A program made the translations under genes and the position numbers. The notes beneath the pieces are model-generated. The model saw only the letters and a list, made by a program, of their open reading frames with translations. It was not told the origin of the DNA and did not search any database. A stretch of 64,000 bases of DNA from Balneolaceae bacterium (GTDB taxonomy: Bacteria; Bacteroidota; Rhodothermia; Balneolales; Balneolaceae): the NCBI GenBank assembly GCA_020832285.1, contig JAFIFB010000085.1, positions 62,001 through 126,000 on the forward strand. Direction: 5' to 3'. Below, in pieces: positions 8,845 through 18,516 of this stretch (its first letter is position 1; every line of letters starts with the position of its first letter).

Positions 8845-10167
8845 TTGAAAAATTCAGTTACCGTATTAATTCTTTTCTTTTCTCTGCTTCTATTCAGTTC
8901 CTGCGGAAATAACGACGACGATAATAGCCGTCAGTTTTCCGGAGGGGGAGGCGGTTTTGGCGGAGGGCAGGCTACCAGCGTTGAAGTGACCCCTGTTCAG
9001 TCCGGAACAATTTCTGATCAGGTAAGTGCTTATGGCACCATCAGAGCTCAGGATGTTGTATCAATTGCCCCTCAGGTCACCAACCGTGTAACCCGAATCC
9101 ACGCCGATCTTGGAGATGAGGTTACTCAGGGACAGCTTCTTGCCGAAATAAACAATGTTCCGTTTCGCGAAGCTATGGAGCAGGCCCAGTCCCAGTTAAG
9201 GCAGTCCCGGGCAACATTTGAGAGAGACAGTACCCAGCTAAACCGCCAGCGCGAGTTGTTTGAACGTGATTTGATCAGCCGCTCGGAATATGATGACGCC
9301 AGAACTACTTTTTTGAATAGTGAAGCTCAATACGAGTCGGCCCGATCATCCCTGGCTCAGGCTCAGGAAGACCTTGAAAATACCCGCATTAAATCTCCCG
9401 TAAACGGTGTTGTGTTAAACCGATTTATTGCTGAAGGAGACCTTGCCTCAAGCGGACAGATTGCATTTGAAGTGGCCAATCTTGTTGGTTTTGAAACCCG
9501 TGTATTTTTACCACTGCAGGACTGGGAAGCAGTACAGATAGGCCAGGATGTGTCGATGTCACTATCATCCCGTGGCAGCGAAGTAGCAGTGGGAGTTGTT
9601 TCGCGTAAAAGCCCTCAGTTAAATTCCACAACCGGACTGGGTGAGATTGTCATCAGTCTGATAGACGCCTCCTCCACCATTTACCAGGGGGCACTCGTTC
9701 AGTCACGCATCAACCTGGAAACACGTGAAAATGCTGTGATTGTTCCCCGCTCTGCGATGGTTGAAACAGTTGATACCTACATAGAACCAGAAACCGGAAC
9801 CATCGAGCTGGAAAGAAGCTATTCCGCTTTTATCTCCCAGGGAGATTCTATCGCTGTCCGCCGTCCGCTTACTCTTGGCATCCAGCAGGGAGACCGCATT
9901 GAAATACTTGATGGGCTTCAGCCGGGCGATGGATTGATAATTACAGGACACAGAAACCTCGAAGACGGCTCACGTATCCGGGTAGCCGGGAGTGAGCCAT
10001 CACCATTACAACAGATAAATTTGGAGAGTGCTGAAGGAAGGCCCAATCTGGAGAATATGTCACCCGAACAGCGGGAACAGATGCGCGAACGAATGAGAGA
10101 GCGCCGGGAAGGTGGTTCCGGTGGTGGAGCCAGGCCTAACGGTAATAATGATAACAACAAAGAGTGA
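8845..10167 (+). CDS. RND efflux periplasmic adaptor (membrane fusion protein), lipoprotein
   Basis: HlyD/AcrA-type adaptor that bridges an inner-membrane RND pump and an outer-membrane channel. Residues 1-20 are a lipoprotein signal ending LLLFSSC (Cys20), followed by a Gly-rich linker. Then come the first lipoyl half, a coiled-coil hairpin (about residues 110-180, with QSQLRQSRATFERD and an ARSSLAQAQEDL return helix), the second lipoyl half (IKSPVNGVVLNRFIAEGD), a beta-barrel and a membrane-proximal domain. The C-terminus is a low-complexity Arg/Glu/Gly/Asn tail. Translation appears to start at TTG 8845, the only start fitting the signal peptide. It is 15 bases upstream of the first permease. 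Confidence 0.92.
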   Translation: MKNSVTVLILFFSLLLFSSCGNNDDDNSRQFSGGGGGFGGGQATSVEVTPVQSGTISDQVSAYGTIRAQDVVSIAPQVTNRVTRIHADLGDEVTQGQLLAEINNVPFREAMEQAQSQLRQSRATFERDSTQLNRQRELFERDLISRSEYDDARTTFLNSEAQYESARSSLAQAQEDLENTRIKSPVNGVVLNRFIAEGDLASSGQIAFEVANLVGFETRVFLPLQDWEAVQIGQDVSMSLSSRGSEVAVGVVSRKSPQLNSTTGLGEIVISLIDASSTIYQGALVQSRINLETRENAVIVPRSAMVETVDTYIEPETGTIELERSYSAFISQGDSIAVRRPLTLGIQQGDRIEILDGLQPGDGLIITGHRNLEDGSRIRVAGSEPSPLQQINLESAEGRPNLENMSPEQREQMRERMRERREGGSGGGARPNGNNDNNKE

Positions 10168-10182
10168 TAAGGCGGCCACTTC

Positions 10183-13100
10183 ATGAAAAATCTTCCCAAA
10201 TTAGCAGTTAACCGGCCCATTACGTTTATGATGATCAGCCTGATCCTGATCGGTTTCGGGCTGTACGGGCTGAATAATCTGCGGTTGAATCTCTATCCCG
10301 ATGTTTCCTTCCCTACAATCACTGTATACAGTACTTATGATGGTGTGGCTCCTGAAGATATTGAAGCGCTCATCACCCGGCAGATTGAGGAACAGGTGGG
10401 CAGTATTTCCGGAGTGCGAAGAGTAAGGTCACTTTCCAGCCAGGGCGCTTCTGTGGTAAAACTGAATTTTAATTGGGGTACCGATCTTTTTGTAGCTGAA
10501 ACCGAAGTTCGCAAACGGCTCGATATGATCCGCCGCGGCCTCCCCGATGATGTGGATCAGCCCATCGTTTTTTCTTACGATCCCAATGATGAACCGGTCC
10601 TTGTTCTCGCCCTCACTTCCGATACCCGAAGTCCCCGTGAACTCAGAACCCTTGCCACCCGTCAAATTGAACAACGGATAGAACGAATTGAAGGGATTGC
10701 ATCAGCCGAAACTGCCGGGGGATATGACCGGCAGATTAATGTACGGCTCAGTAATGCCCAAATGAGGGCTTACAACGTGGATATCAGCGAAATTTCGAAC
10801 CGTCTTGGGCAAGAAAATGTGCAGGTTCCGGCCGGTGAGCTTACAGAGGGAGAAACCGTTTTTTCACTGCGTACGATTGGCGATTTTAGAAATATTGAGC
10901 AGATCCGCAACAGCATTGTTTCGGTAACGGAGGACGGAAATTCCGTGTACCTGAAAGATGTTGCATCAGTTGAGGATGGTATCGCTCAGCCAATTGGCAA
11001 CGTACGTGTGCAGGGCAGCGACGGGGTCATCATGAATATTTATAAACAGAGCGACAGTAACATTGTAAGTGCCGCATCAGGTGTGGTAAATGCTCTTGAT
11101 GATATCCGTACGGTACTTCCATCCGACGTTAGCCTGGAGGTGCTCACAAACCGGGCCGATTTCATCAGTATGTCGATCAAGAACCTGGTGATGACAGGTT
11201 TGCAAGCCGTTATTCTGGTCATCATCATGCTTCTGCTGTTCCTGCGTAGCGGCCGTTCAGCCCTGATTGTGGCGATCACCATTCCGATTTCCATTATTGC
11301 CACCTTCAGCATTATGGATTTTTCAAACGTAAGCCTGAACATTATCTCTTTGTCCGGCCTCACACTGGCTGTTGGGCTGGTAGTGGATAATGCAGTGGTG
11401 GTACTCGAAAACATTTTCCGTTTCCGTGAAGATGGTTACGACGGTAAAGATTCCGCAACTTCAGGTGCCCAGGAAGTGGCTACACCAGTGATTGTATCCA
11501 CACTTACTACATTGGTCGTGTTTTTACCGATATTATTTGTGCCAGGCATCGCAGGTCTGCTATTCCGTGATATGGCTCTCACCATTTCGTTTGCAATGAT
11601 CGTTTCTGTGCTTGTTGCCATCACACTGATTCCGGTTCTTAGTTCTCGGATTTTTGAAGCGGAAATGATTAAAGCCGACAAAAAAGATCCCGCCAAAAAT
11701 CTGCTCTACAAACTGCTGGTATGGCGGCGCCAAAACGTTTTTACCCGGCTGGCTTCCATTCCGCTGTTTTTGCTTTATGGTATCACTTGGCCATTTTTAA
11801 AGCTCTACACTTTGATTGCTTCAGCATCAAAATCATTTTTCTCAGACCGGGTGGGACCGTGGCTTGGGCGACAATTTGACCGGCTCGAAAACAGCTACAA
11901 ACGTCAACTGGACATAGCACTGAAAAAGAGTGGTTGGGTTATCGCTGGTGCATTTGGATTGCTGCTGGCTTCACTTCCGATTTTTAATATCCTTGGGGGT
12001 GAGTTTTTCCCGCAGGTCGACGAAAACTTCATCATCCTGGATGTACAGCGTGAACCGGGAGTTAGTCTGCTGGAACTCGAACGAACTATCATGCAGGTAG
12101 AAAGTACCGTACGGCAGAACATTCCGGAAGCGCGATTGGTTGTGTCGGATTATGGGGATAAAACCGGTATCGAAGGAGCCGACAACCCCGGCGGAAACCA
12201 GGGACGCGTGCGGATTGAACTGGTGCCTGTTTCCGAACGATCGCGCAGCCAAATGGCAATAACCGCATCTATCCTTGAGGAACTTGAGTGGGTTCCCGGT
12301 GCCAATATCCGCGAAGTGCGCGAAGATCCCCTCAGTCCAGATGGAGAAACCGGCCTGATTGTGCAAATTTACGGATTTGACCAGGATGTAAAACGAGGAC
12401 TTGCTGAAGGAGTTATGCAGCAGCTCCGCGGAATTGACGGCATTGTGAGTGTGTTCAGCTCAGCAGATCAGGGACGGCCCGAACTTCGAGTTGAGATGGA
12501 CCGCGAACGAATTGCACGTGCAGGGATGACCACGGCGCAGGTAGCTTCTGCTCTTAGCAATTCCGTCCAGGGATCGGTTGCTACTACGTTTGTAGATCAG
12601 GGAATTGAATTTCAGGTTCTGGTAGAAGTGGACCCGATTGACCGTTCCCAGTCAACGGCACTTCAAGATCTCCAGATACGAACGCCAGGCGGTGACTGGA
12701 TGCCATTGAAAAACCTGGCAAGCATCGAACGGTACACCGGCCCGTCAAATATTTTGCGGGTGAACCAGGAACGCATGGTTGAAGTTGAAGCCGATCTTGG
12801 CGACCTGGACCTTCGCAGTGCCACCACACTGGCTAATGAGCGGCTAAGTCAGGTGCAATGGCCCGAAGGCTATCGGTACGAACTGGGTGGCTCAGCGGAG
12901 GAACAGCGAGAATCATTCAATTTTCTGATGATCGCATTTTTGATTGCAGGTATTCTTACCTACATGGTGATGGCTTCGCAGTTCGAAAGCCTGATCGAAC
13001 CGTTGATTATAATCGTAACTATTCCGCTTGCGCTCACCGGTGTTCTGCTGATGCTTTTGTTTACATCCACACCGGTAAGTGTAACCGCAATGGTTGGGCT

Positions 13101-13455
13101 TGTGCTGCTGACCGGAATTGTAGTGAACAACGGAATTGTAATGATCGACTATATTAAAATTTTGCAGTCGCGGGGGCAGGATCGCCTCACTGCAATTGTG
13201 AACGGTGCCGGACGAAGGCTCCGCCCGATTTTAATGACTGCATTCACCACGATCCTTGCGATGGTTCCGCTTGCACTTCAGCTTGGTTCCGGCGCCGAAA
13301 CCTGGAGTCCGATGGCACGTTCGGTAATCGGCGGCCTGGCGATGAGTACTCTTCTGATGCTCTTTGCCGTACCCTGCATGTATTATGTCATCAATAGCCT
13401 GGTTGAAAAAGCCGGATTTGATGCTGTGCATAAGGAAGATCCCTTAAAAAATTAA
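10183..13455 (+). CDS. RND family efflux permease (first of a tandem pair)
   Basis: 1,090-residue inner-membrane pump of the AcrB/HAE class with twelve predicted helices: one at the N-terminus (PITFMMISLILIGFGLYGL), a block of five to six after the first porter domain, one near residue 590, and five at the C-terminus. The helix-4 proton-relay motif reads GLVVDNAVVVLEN: Asp402 is present but the position of AcrB's second Asp is Asn. A roughly 60-residue cytoplasmic insertion around residues 500-570 is longer than in AcrB. ETWSPMARSVIGGL marks the C-terminal helices. It probably pairs with the adaptor directly upstream; substrate unknown. Confidence 0.93.
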   Translation: MKNLPKLAVNRPITFMMISLILIGFGLYGLNNLRLNLYPDVSFPTITVYSTYDGVAPEDIEALITRQIEEQVGSISGVRRVRSLSSQGASVVKLNFNWGTDLFVAETEVRKRLDMIRRGLPDDVDQPIVFSYDPNDEPVLVLALTSDTRSPRELRTLATRQIEQRIERIEGIASAETAGGYDRQINVRLSNAQMRAYNVDISEISNRLGQENVQVPAGELTEGETVFSLRTIGDFRNIEQIRNSIVSVTEDGNSVYLKDVASVEDGIAQPIGNVRVQGSDGVIMNIYKQSDSNIVSAASGVVNALDDIRTVLPSDVSLEVLTNRADFISMSIKNLVMTGLQAVILVIIMLLLFLRSGRSALIVAITIPISIIATFSIMDFSNVSLNIISLSGLTLAVGLVVDNAVVVLENIFRFREDGYDGKDSATSGAQEVATPVIVSTLTTLVVFLPILFVPGIAGLLFRDMALTISFAMIVSVLVAITLIPVLSSRIFEAEMIKADKKDPAKNLLYKLLVWRRQNVFTRLASIPLFLLYGITWPFLKLYTLIASASKSFFSDRVGPWLGRQFDRLENSYKRQLDIALKKSGWVIAGAFGLLLASLPIFNILGGEFFPQVDENFIILDVQREPGVSLLELERTIMQVESTVRQNIPEARLVVSDYGDKTGIEGADNPGGNQGRVRIELVPVSERSRSQMAITASILEELEWVPGANIREVREDPLSPDGETGLIVQIYGFDQDVKRGLAEGVMQQLRGIDGIVSVFSSADQGRPELRVEMDRERIARAGMTTAQVASALSNSVQGSVATTFVDQGIEFQVLVEVDPIDRSQSTALQDLQIRTPGGDWMPLKNLASIERYTGPSNILRVNQERMVEVEADLGDLDLRSATTLANERLSQVQWPEGYRYELGGSAEEQRESFNFLMIAFLIAGILTYMVMASQFESLIEPLIIIVTIPLALTGVLLMLLFTSTPVSVTAMVGLVLLTGIVVNNGIVMIDYIKILQSRGQDRLTAIVNGAGRRLRPILMTAFTTILAMVPLALQLGSGAETWSPMARSVIGGLAMSTLLMLFAVPCMYYVINSLVEKAGFDAVHKEDPLKN

Positions 13456-13480
13456 TCGAAGAAATCTTTTGATATCAGAG

Positions 13481-13564
13481 CATAAAAAATTTTCAAAATT
13501 CAATGATCAAATTTCAAAAATTTTGATACAGAGTTTTTGATATTTCGAATTTGTGATTTTTATG
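13481..13564. repeat. AT-rich imperfect palindrome between the two RND permeases
   Basis: The 215-base gap between the permease genes contains an 84-base stretch that starts CATAAAAA and ends TTTTTATG, with further matching (TCAAA, AAATTC blocks) between its halves. It has no coding potential. A related AT-rich stretch with AAATTCCAAA blocks lies between ruvC and ruvA (25014-25114). It could form an mRNA hairpin separating expression of the two permeases. Confidence 0.4.
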
Positions 13565-13670
13565 TAAAACGTACAAAATTAGATTCAATGTAAAACAAAG
13601 TTCCTGCAGAGGCTCAAAATTCAAATAAGCTTAAACCTTGAACTTATGAGCCTTCAAACCTAAATAGATA

Positions 13671-16600
13671 ATGAAAAAAATATCCATAACTGAAAAAATT
13701 CTGAAGAGGCCGGTAACTGCGATCATGATGTCGCTGCTGGTGATCGGGTTTGGTATTTTCTCCCTCTCGAACCTAAAAGTAACCCTCTACCCGACCTTCA
13801 ATATCCCGGTAATGGGTATTTCGGTGAACTACTCCAATGTGGCTCCCGATGATATGCTCCGGCTTGTTGTTGAACCGATTGAAGCGGCCGTTATGGGCGT
13901 GGAAGGGGTGGAATCGCTCGATTCAAACGTTCGGCGGGGCGGAGCATTTATGATTTTGCGGCTTCAGCCCGGAACCAGCATCATGGTAACCGAACAGAAA
14001 GTACGGGAAGCGGTTGAGAGGATTCGCGGCCAGTTGCCATCCGAAGCCAATGAACCTTTCATTTTCCAGTTTGATCCCGATCGCGCACCGGTAATGCAGG
14101 TAAGTGTGGAGTCGGATGTTCTGGGCCTGGATGAACTGCGCACACTCTCCATCGAATTTATCGAACCCCGGTTTGAACGGATTCCGGGTGTGGCATCTGC
14201 TGAGACCCGTGGCGGGCTAACCCGAAATATCTATGTAGACCTGATGCCCGAAGCATTGGCACGTCATAATTTGCTGCCAAGCCAGGTGGTCAGTGCTATC
14301 AGCAGCAATAATGTGCAGCAGCCCATCGGAAGTTTGGTAGCCGGGCGTACAAGTTACAGTATCCGGGCACAGTCGATGTACCGTGAGGTAAATGAAATCG
14401 CACAAACCATAGTAGATGCAAATGACGGCACACCCATTCGCGTAAGAGATGTCGCAAATGTGCGGGATGACTACGAGGATATCACCAGTCTGGTTGAGAT
14501 AAACGGACGAAACAGTGTCACAGTTGAGGTTCAGAAACAATCGGACGCCAACACACTGGAGGTGACTCATGCTGTAATTCAGACCATGCAGGAGTTTCAG
14601 TCCAACCTCCCCTCCAGTGTTACGATGCAGGTACTCAGCAACGAAGGAGAATTTATTGAAGACTCCATTTCTAACCTGGCACAATCAGCTCTGATTGCAC
14701 TGGTTGTTGTGGTTATCATTCTGCTGATTTTTATGGGTGGATGGAGAATCGCCTTTGTGGTGGCGATGAGTATTCCGGTTTCTCTTACGGCCACATTTGC
14801 GGCTATGTATGCACTCGATATCACATTGAATATTGTCTCAATTACCGGCCTTGCACTGGCGATCGGCTTACTTGTGGATAATTCGATTGTGGTTTCCGAA
14901 AGCATTGCCTATCAGCTTGAAAAAGGAAAATCACGGTTTGATGCTGCCCTCGACGGAACCAACGAGGTAGGCGGGGCACTTCTCGGATCAACCCTTACGA
15001 CGATTGCCGTATTTATACCGATTCTTACACTTACCGGATTTGCCGGAACATTTGCGAAGGACCTTGCCCTTACGATCTCCATTTCCATCGCATTTTCATT
15101 TCTTGCATCCATTATTTTGATTCCGGTACTCGCTTCTTTGATGCTGAAACGCGAATCGTTTCATAAAGGCAACTTTGTACTCAACTGGATGAAATCCCTC
15201 GAAAGCAATTATATTACAGTCTTACAGTGGCTGCTGGCTCGAAAATATGTGGTTGCAATTGCGGTAGTCGGAATTGTTTTCGGGGCAAACTACCTGTTTG
15301 GTACGATAGAAAAAGTGTTTTTCCCAGAAACTGATGAGGGTACTTTCGACCTGAGAATTGAACTTCCCGCAGGTACTAAACTTTCAACAACCGCAACATT
15401 TTTACGGGATTATACCAGCCGGATTCTTGAAGAGCCTGAAGTTCAGACCGTTATCACTAATATTGGACGAAGCGGACGAAGTACACTTACAAACGCCGGC
15501 ACACTCAGTATAAGTCTGGTGGACAATCACCTGAGAGATGAACATACAGCAGAAGTGGCCACCCGCCTTCAGGATTTGATGGAGGAGGATGATGACATCA
15601 ATATCAATATTGCCAACCTTGGTGGCAGCGGGGGTATTCCAATGGGCCGGGGATGGACTGGCAGCGGTATCCGGGTCAGCCTGATTGGGCCTGATGTGGA
15701 AGTGCTCCAGGTTCTCACCTTGCAGATAGAGGAAGCGTTAAAAGACGATCCGAATGTGATGTCTGTCAGCAATCCACGCTCTCGCCCGGCACCTGAACTG
15801 GCATTTGAGCTGGACCGGAATCGCATCAGCCGCACAGGTATTGCCTCATCAAGTATTGCTTCGGAATTGGGGACACAGGCGAGGGGAACACGCGCAGGTT
15901 TTTTCCGTGAGGAAGGACGTGAAATCGCAATTCAGGTGAGAAATGTGCGAGAACAATTCCAGAACCGAGAGGACCTTTTCTCCCTTGAACTTGCACAATT
16001 TGAAGATCAACGCATTCCGGTGCTTGGTCTTGGTCAGTTTGACGTTGTGGAAGGGCTCAGCACTATTACCCGGCGAGACAGGGAAACTTTACTGGATGTG
16101 AGCGTGATGGTTCGCGGTGATATGGAAGAGTATCAGCAAAAACTTACAGACCTTCTGGACAACGAAATCGTAATGCCTGACGGATATCGATACGAATTTG
16201 CCGGATCGGTGTTTGCACAGCAGGAAAGCGGTTCAGAAATTCTTTTTGCCGTGTTTCTTGCGCTGCTGCTAACCTATATGGTGATGGCCTCTTTATTCGA
16301 AAACCTGCGCGATCCGTTTATTGTGATGTTTTCAGTTCCGCTTGCTTTTTTTGGTTCGCTTGTATTTCTGTTTGCAACCGGAACACCTCTAAGTGTTCCT
16401 GCATATATCGGGATTGTGATTTTAATTGGAATTGTGGTGAATAACGGTATTGTGCTGGTCGATTATATCCATCAGAACACACATGGACAGGTGAATAATC
16501 AGGAGTACCTGATAAAATTCCTGGAAGCCTGTAAACGACGGATGCGCCCTATTCTGCTCACAGCACTTACCACCATTTGTTCGATGATCCCTCTGGCCCT

Positions 16601-16760
16601 TGAAATCGGCGCTGGTTCCGAAACCTGGAGCCCGCTTGCCCGGTCTGTAATCGGCGGGCTTGCCTTTGCTACTATTCTGACTCTTTTCGTGGTACCGGCA
16701 ATTGTGATTGGGATTTCCAAAAAGCGAAGAAAATCAATCAAAAAGGCATTAGCAGAGTAA
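13671..16760 (+). CDS. RND family efflux permease (second of the tandem pair)
   Basis: 1,029-residue pump of the same superfamily as the gene before it, with the same twelve-helix, two-porter-domain layout but distant sequence. The relay motif is GLLVDNSIVVSES with Asp403 followed by Asn. The porter segment has FFPETDEGTFDLRIELPAGT, a CusA/MdtB-like entry after helix 7. The C-terminal helices contain VVNNGIVLVDYIHQN and ETWSPLARSVIGGLAFAT. With a single adaptor gene upstream, the two permeases may work as a heteromultimer, as MdtB/MdtC do, or as alternatives. No TolC-type channel is encoded in the window. Confidence 0.93.
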   Translation: MKKISITEKILKRPVTAIMMSLLVIGFGIFSLSNLKVTLYPTFNIPVMGISVNYSNVAPDDMLRLVVEPIEAAVMGVEGVESLDSNVRRGGAFMILRLQPGTSIMVTEQKVREAVERIRGQLPSEANEPFIFQFDPDRAPVMQVSVESDVLGLDELRTLSIEFIEPRFERIPGVASAETRGGLTRNIYVDLMPEALARHNLLPSQVVSAISSNNVQQPIGSLVAGRTSYSIRAQSMYREVNEIAQTIVDANDGTPIRVRDVANVRDDYEDITSLVEINGRNSVTVEVQKQSDANTLEVTHAVIQTMQEFQSNLPSSVTMQVLSNEGEFIEDSISNLAQSALIALVVVVIILLIFMGGWRIAFVVAMSIPVSLTATFAAMYALDITLNIVSITGLALAIGLLVDNSIVVSESIAYQLEKGKSRFDAALDGTNEVGGALLGSTLTTIAVFIPILTLTGFAGTFAKDLALTISISIAFSFLASIILIPVLASLMLKRESFHKGNFVLNWMKSLESNYITVLQWLLARKYVVAIAVVGIVFGANYLFGTIEKVFFPETDEGTFDLRIELPAGTKLSTTATFLRDYTSRILEEPEVQTVITNIGRSGRSTLTNAGTLSISLVDNHLRDEHTAEVATRLQDLMEEDDDININIANLGGSGGIPMGRGWTGSGIRVSLIGPDVEVLQVLTLQIEEALKDDPNVMSVSNPRSRPAPELAFELDRNRISRTGIASSSIASELGTQARGTRAGFFREEGREIAIQVRNVREQFQNREDLFSLELAQFEDQRIPVLGLGQFDVVEGLSTITRRDRETLLDVSVMVRGDMEEYQQKLTDLLDNEIVMPDGYRYEFAGSVFAQQESGSEILFAVFLALLLTYMVMASLFENLRDPFIVMFSVPLAFFGSLVFLFATGTPLSVPAYIGIVILIGIVVNNGIVLVDYIHQNTHGQVNNQEYLIKFLEACKRRMRPILLTALTTICSMIPLALEIGAGSETWSPLARSVIGGLAFATILTLFVVPAIVIGISKKRRKSIKKALAE

Positions 16761-16845
16761 AAAGCCTTAAAAAACAGCGTTGTTTTTCTGTAGAAACACA
16801 CTATTTTATTGATGATACAGAGCAATCCTCAACCGGTATAGAAAG

Positions 16846-17346
16846 ATGGACAGCGAAACCATTACCTGGATTTTCATTGCAGGCGGAATCATTTTAATGA
16901 TTTTGGAAATGATGCTTCCGGGTGGTGTGGCATTTTTCCTTGGAATCAGCGGGCTGGGTGTGGGTATTTTACGCTATCTCGGTTTGTTGTCTGATCCATT
17001 TGTTGCCATATTTGCATGGCTCTTTTCTTCAGTAGCACTCACCATTTTGATTCGCCCGTTTATCAAAAAGTACTTTAAAGGCGAACGCTCTTTTAAATTT
17101 GCTGATGAAGACTACGAAGCGATCGATAAAGTAGTTGATGTTGTGGAGACGGTGAAAGACGATAACAACAGCGGTCGGATCCGGTTTCAGGGGATTTCCT
17201 GGCAGGCACGAACCATAGACGGAGAGATAAAAGCCGGGTCAAAAGCACGGATCAGCTATCGGGAAAACACCACCTGGATTGTGGAAGCAGTTGATCCGGA
17301 ACCACTGGAAACCGGAGAAATGAGCAGAAATAAGCAGAGAGAATGA
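16846..17346 (+). CDS. NfeD-like membrane protein with OB-fold domain
   Basis: 166 residues. The N-terminal third is two to three hydrophobic helices (TITWIFIAGGIILMILEMMLPGG typical of the YbbK/short NfeD family, then a second pair around residues 35-70). The C-terminal part is a small beta-rich OB-fold domain (RIRFQGISWQARTIDGEIKAG). Short NfeD proteins usually pair with an SPFH/stomatin protein in membrane quality control. No SPFH gene is adjacent here, and it lies 85 bases after the RND permease on the same strand. Confidence 0.85.
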   Translation: MDSETITWIFIAGGIILMILEMMLPGGVAFFLGISGLGVGILRYLGLLSDPFVAIFAWLFSSVALTILIRPFIKKYFKGERSFKFADEDYEAIDKVVDVVETVKDDNNSGRIRFQGISWQARTIDGEIKAGSKARISYRENTTWIVEAVDPEPLETGEMSRNKQRE

Positions 17347-17469
17347 TTCGATAATACTTCGGGAAGCACCGGTATGTGTGGCACGTCAACCTGAAAGGAA
17401 AATCAGCAGACCGCAGATGCTTCGCGTTAATCCTTTTATAATTTCCTGCAAGGTTACAGATCTGCCCGG

Positions 17470-18369
17470 CTATGTTTGTTGGTCATTTTTAACTTCACCG
17501 GTTCTTACAGGCAATTCTATACTTGACCTTACATGAAGATCCCGCTGAGGAAATGGTATTTCAATGTCATACTTCTTGAATTTTCGAACAATAGACTGAT
17601 TTATATCATTTCGAATAATAAGGCGGTCTTTTACCTCGGGAATCCAAACACGCAGTTCCATATCCCACGAAGAATCTCCAAATTGTGTGAGATGAACCTG
17701 GTGTTTTGGTTTTTTCATTACCTTCGGATGTTCTTCCGCCACTTCGTTCAATGCTTTCAAAACATCATCCAGGTTTGAAGAATAGGATACCCCAACATAT
17801 ACGTGCAGGCGGAATGTTGGATCCCCATGGGAAAAGTTAATCACATTATTTTCTACAAATTGTGTGTTAGGTACAATGATGGATGTATTATTCATTGTGA
17901 GAATTTTTGTGGATCGGATACTGATTTCCATCACATCGCCCTCAATCCCGGAAACCTCTACACGGTCTCCCACAGTTATCGGGCGTTCAAACATGATGAT
18001 AAGCCCGGAGATAAAATTTGCAGTGATGTTTTGAAGTCCAAAACCGATACCTACTGAAAGTAATCCGAAAATTACGGCAAGGCTGGTGAGGTCGATTGCC
18101 ACGAATTGAAATGAGATCAACACCCCGATAATTACAATAATATATTGGGCCACACGAGATAATGCATATTTAAGGCCGGGGTCAATCTCAAACTGATCGA
18201 GAAAACGGCTTTGTAAAAAACGGCGTGTAAATGAACCAAGAAAGAGTACAATGGTCAGCGAAAAGAAAAAGATAAACAGCGACAAGATCGTTACCGGATC
18301 ATCCTGAAGCGTGAAAAGCTTAAATTCCAGAAAATCGCGAATAGTTGTTATGATTTCTTGTAATTCCAT
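17470..18369 (-). CDS. Small-conductance mechanosensitive channel, MscS family
   Basis: 299-residue MscS-type channel that releases solutes on hypo-osmotic shock. Three transmembrane helices occupy about residues 20-115. The pore-lining helix reads LLSVGIGFGLQNITANFISGLI, with the small-residue pattern of TM3. The beta domain follows (RPITVGDRVEVSGIEGDVMEISIRST, IIVPNTQFVENNVINFS), then the alpha/beta C-terminal domain ending IEIPFPQRDLHVRS. Length is close to E. coli MscS. It is transcribed away from the metalloprotease-like gene at 18517. Confidence 0.93.
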   Translation of the reverse strand: MELQEIITTIRDFLEFKLFTLQDDPVTILSLFIFFFSLTIVLFLGSFTRRFLQSRFLDQFEIDPGLKYALSRVAQYIIVIIGVLISFQFVAIDLTSLAVIFGLLSVGIGFGLQNITANFISGLIIMFERPITVGDRVEVSGIEGDVMEISIRSTKILTMNNTSIIVPNTQFVENNVINFSHGDPTFRLHVYVGVSYSSNLDDVLKALNEVAEEHPKVMKKPKHQVHLTQFGDSSWDMELRVWIPEVKDRLIIRNDINQSIVRKFKKYDIEIPFPQRDLHVRSSIELPVRTGEVKNDQQT

Positions 18370-18516
18370 GAAATCTCTTTAAAATAGAGTGTTCCAGATT
18401 ATGCAACCGGGGTAAATCAGAATATCTGCAGTATATAAGGCCTGATTTTATAGATACAAACTCAGATATTAAAAAGGCAGGGAGTTTCAGAACAGTCCCC
18501 CACCCTGTCTCGACTA

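Noticed and set aside
11731-11741. AAAACGTTTTT stretch resembling the LacI operator
   Set aside because: It lies inside the first RND permease gene, is not a full palindrome, and is far from any promoter.
18481-18516. GC-rich partial inverted repeat with A-run resembling a minus-strand terminator
   Set aside because: It would terminate nothing: the next gene to the right is on the + strand, and the stem has a mismatch.
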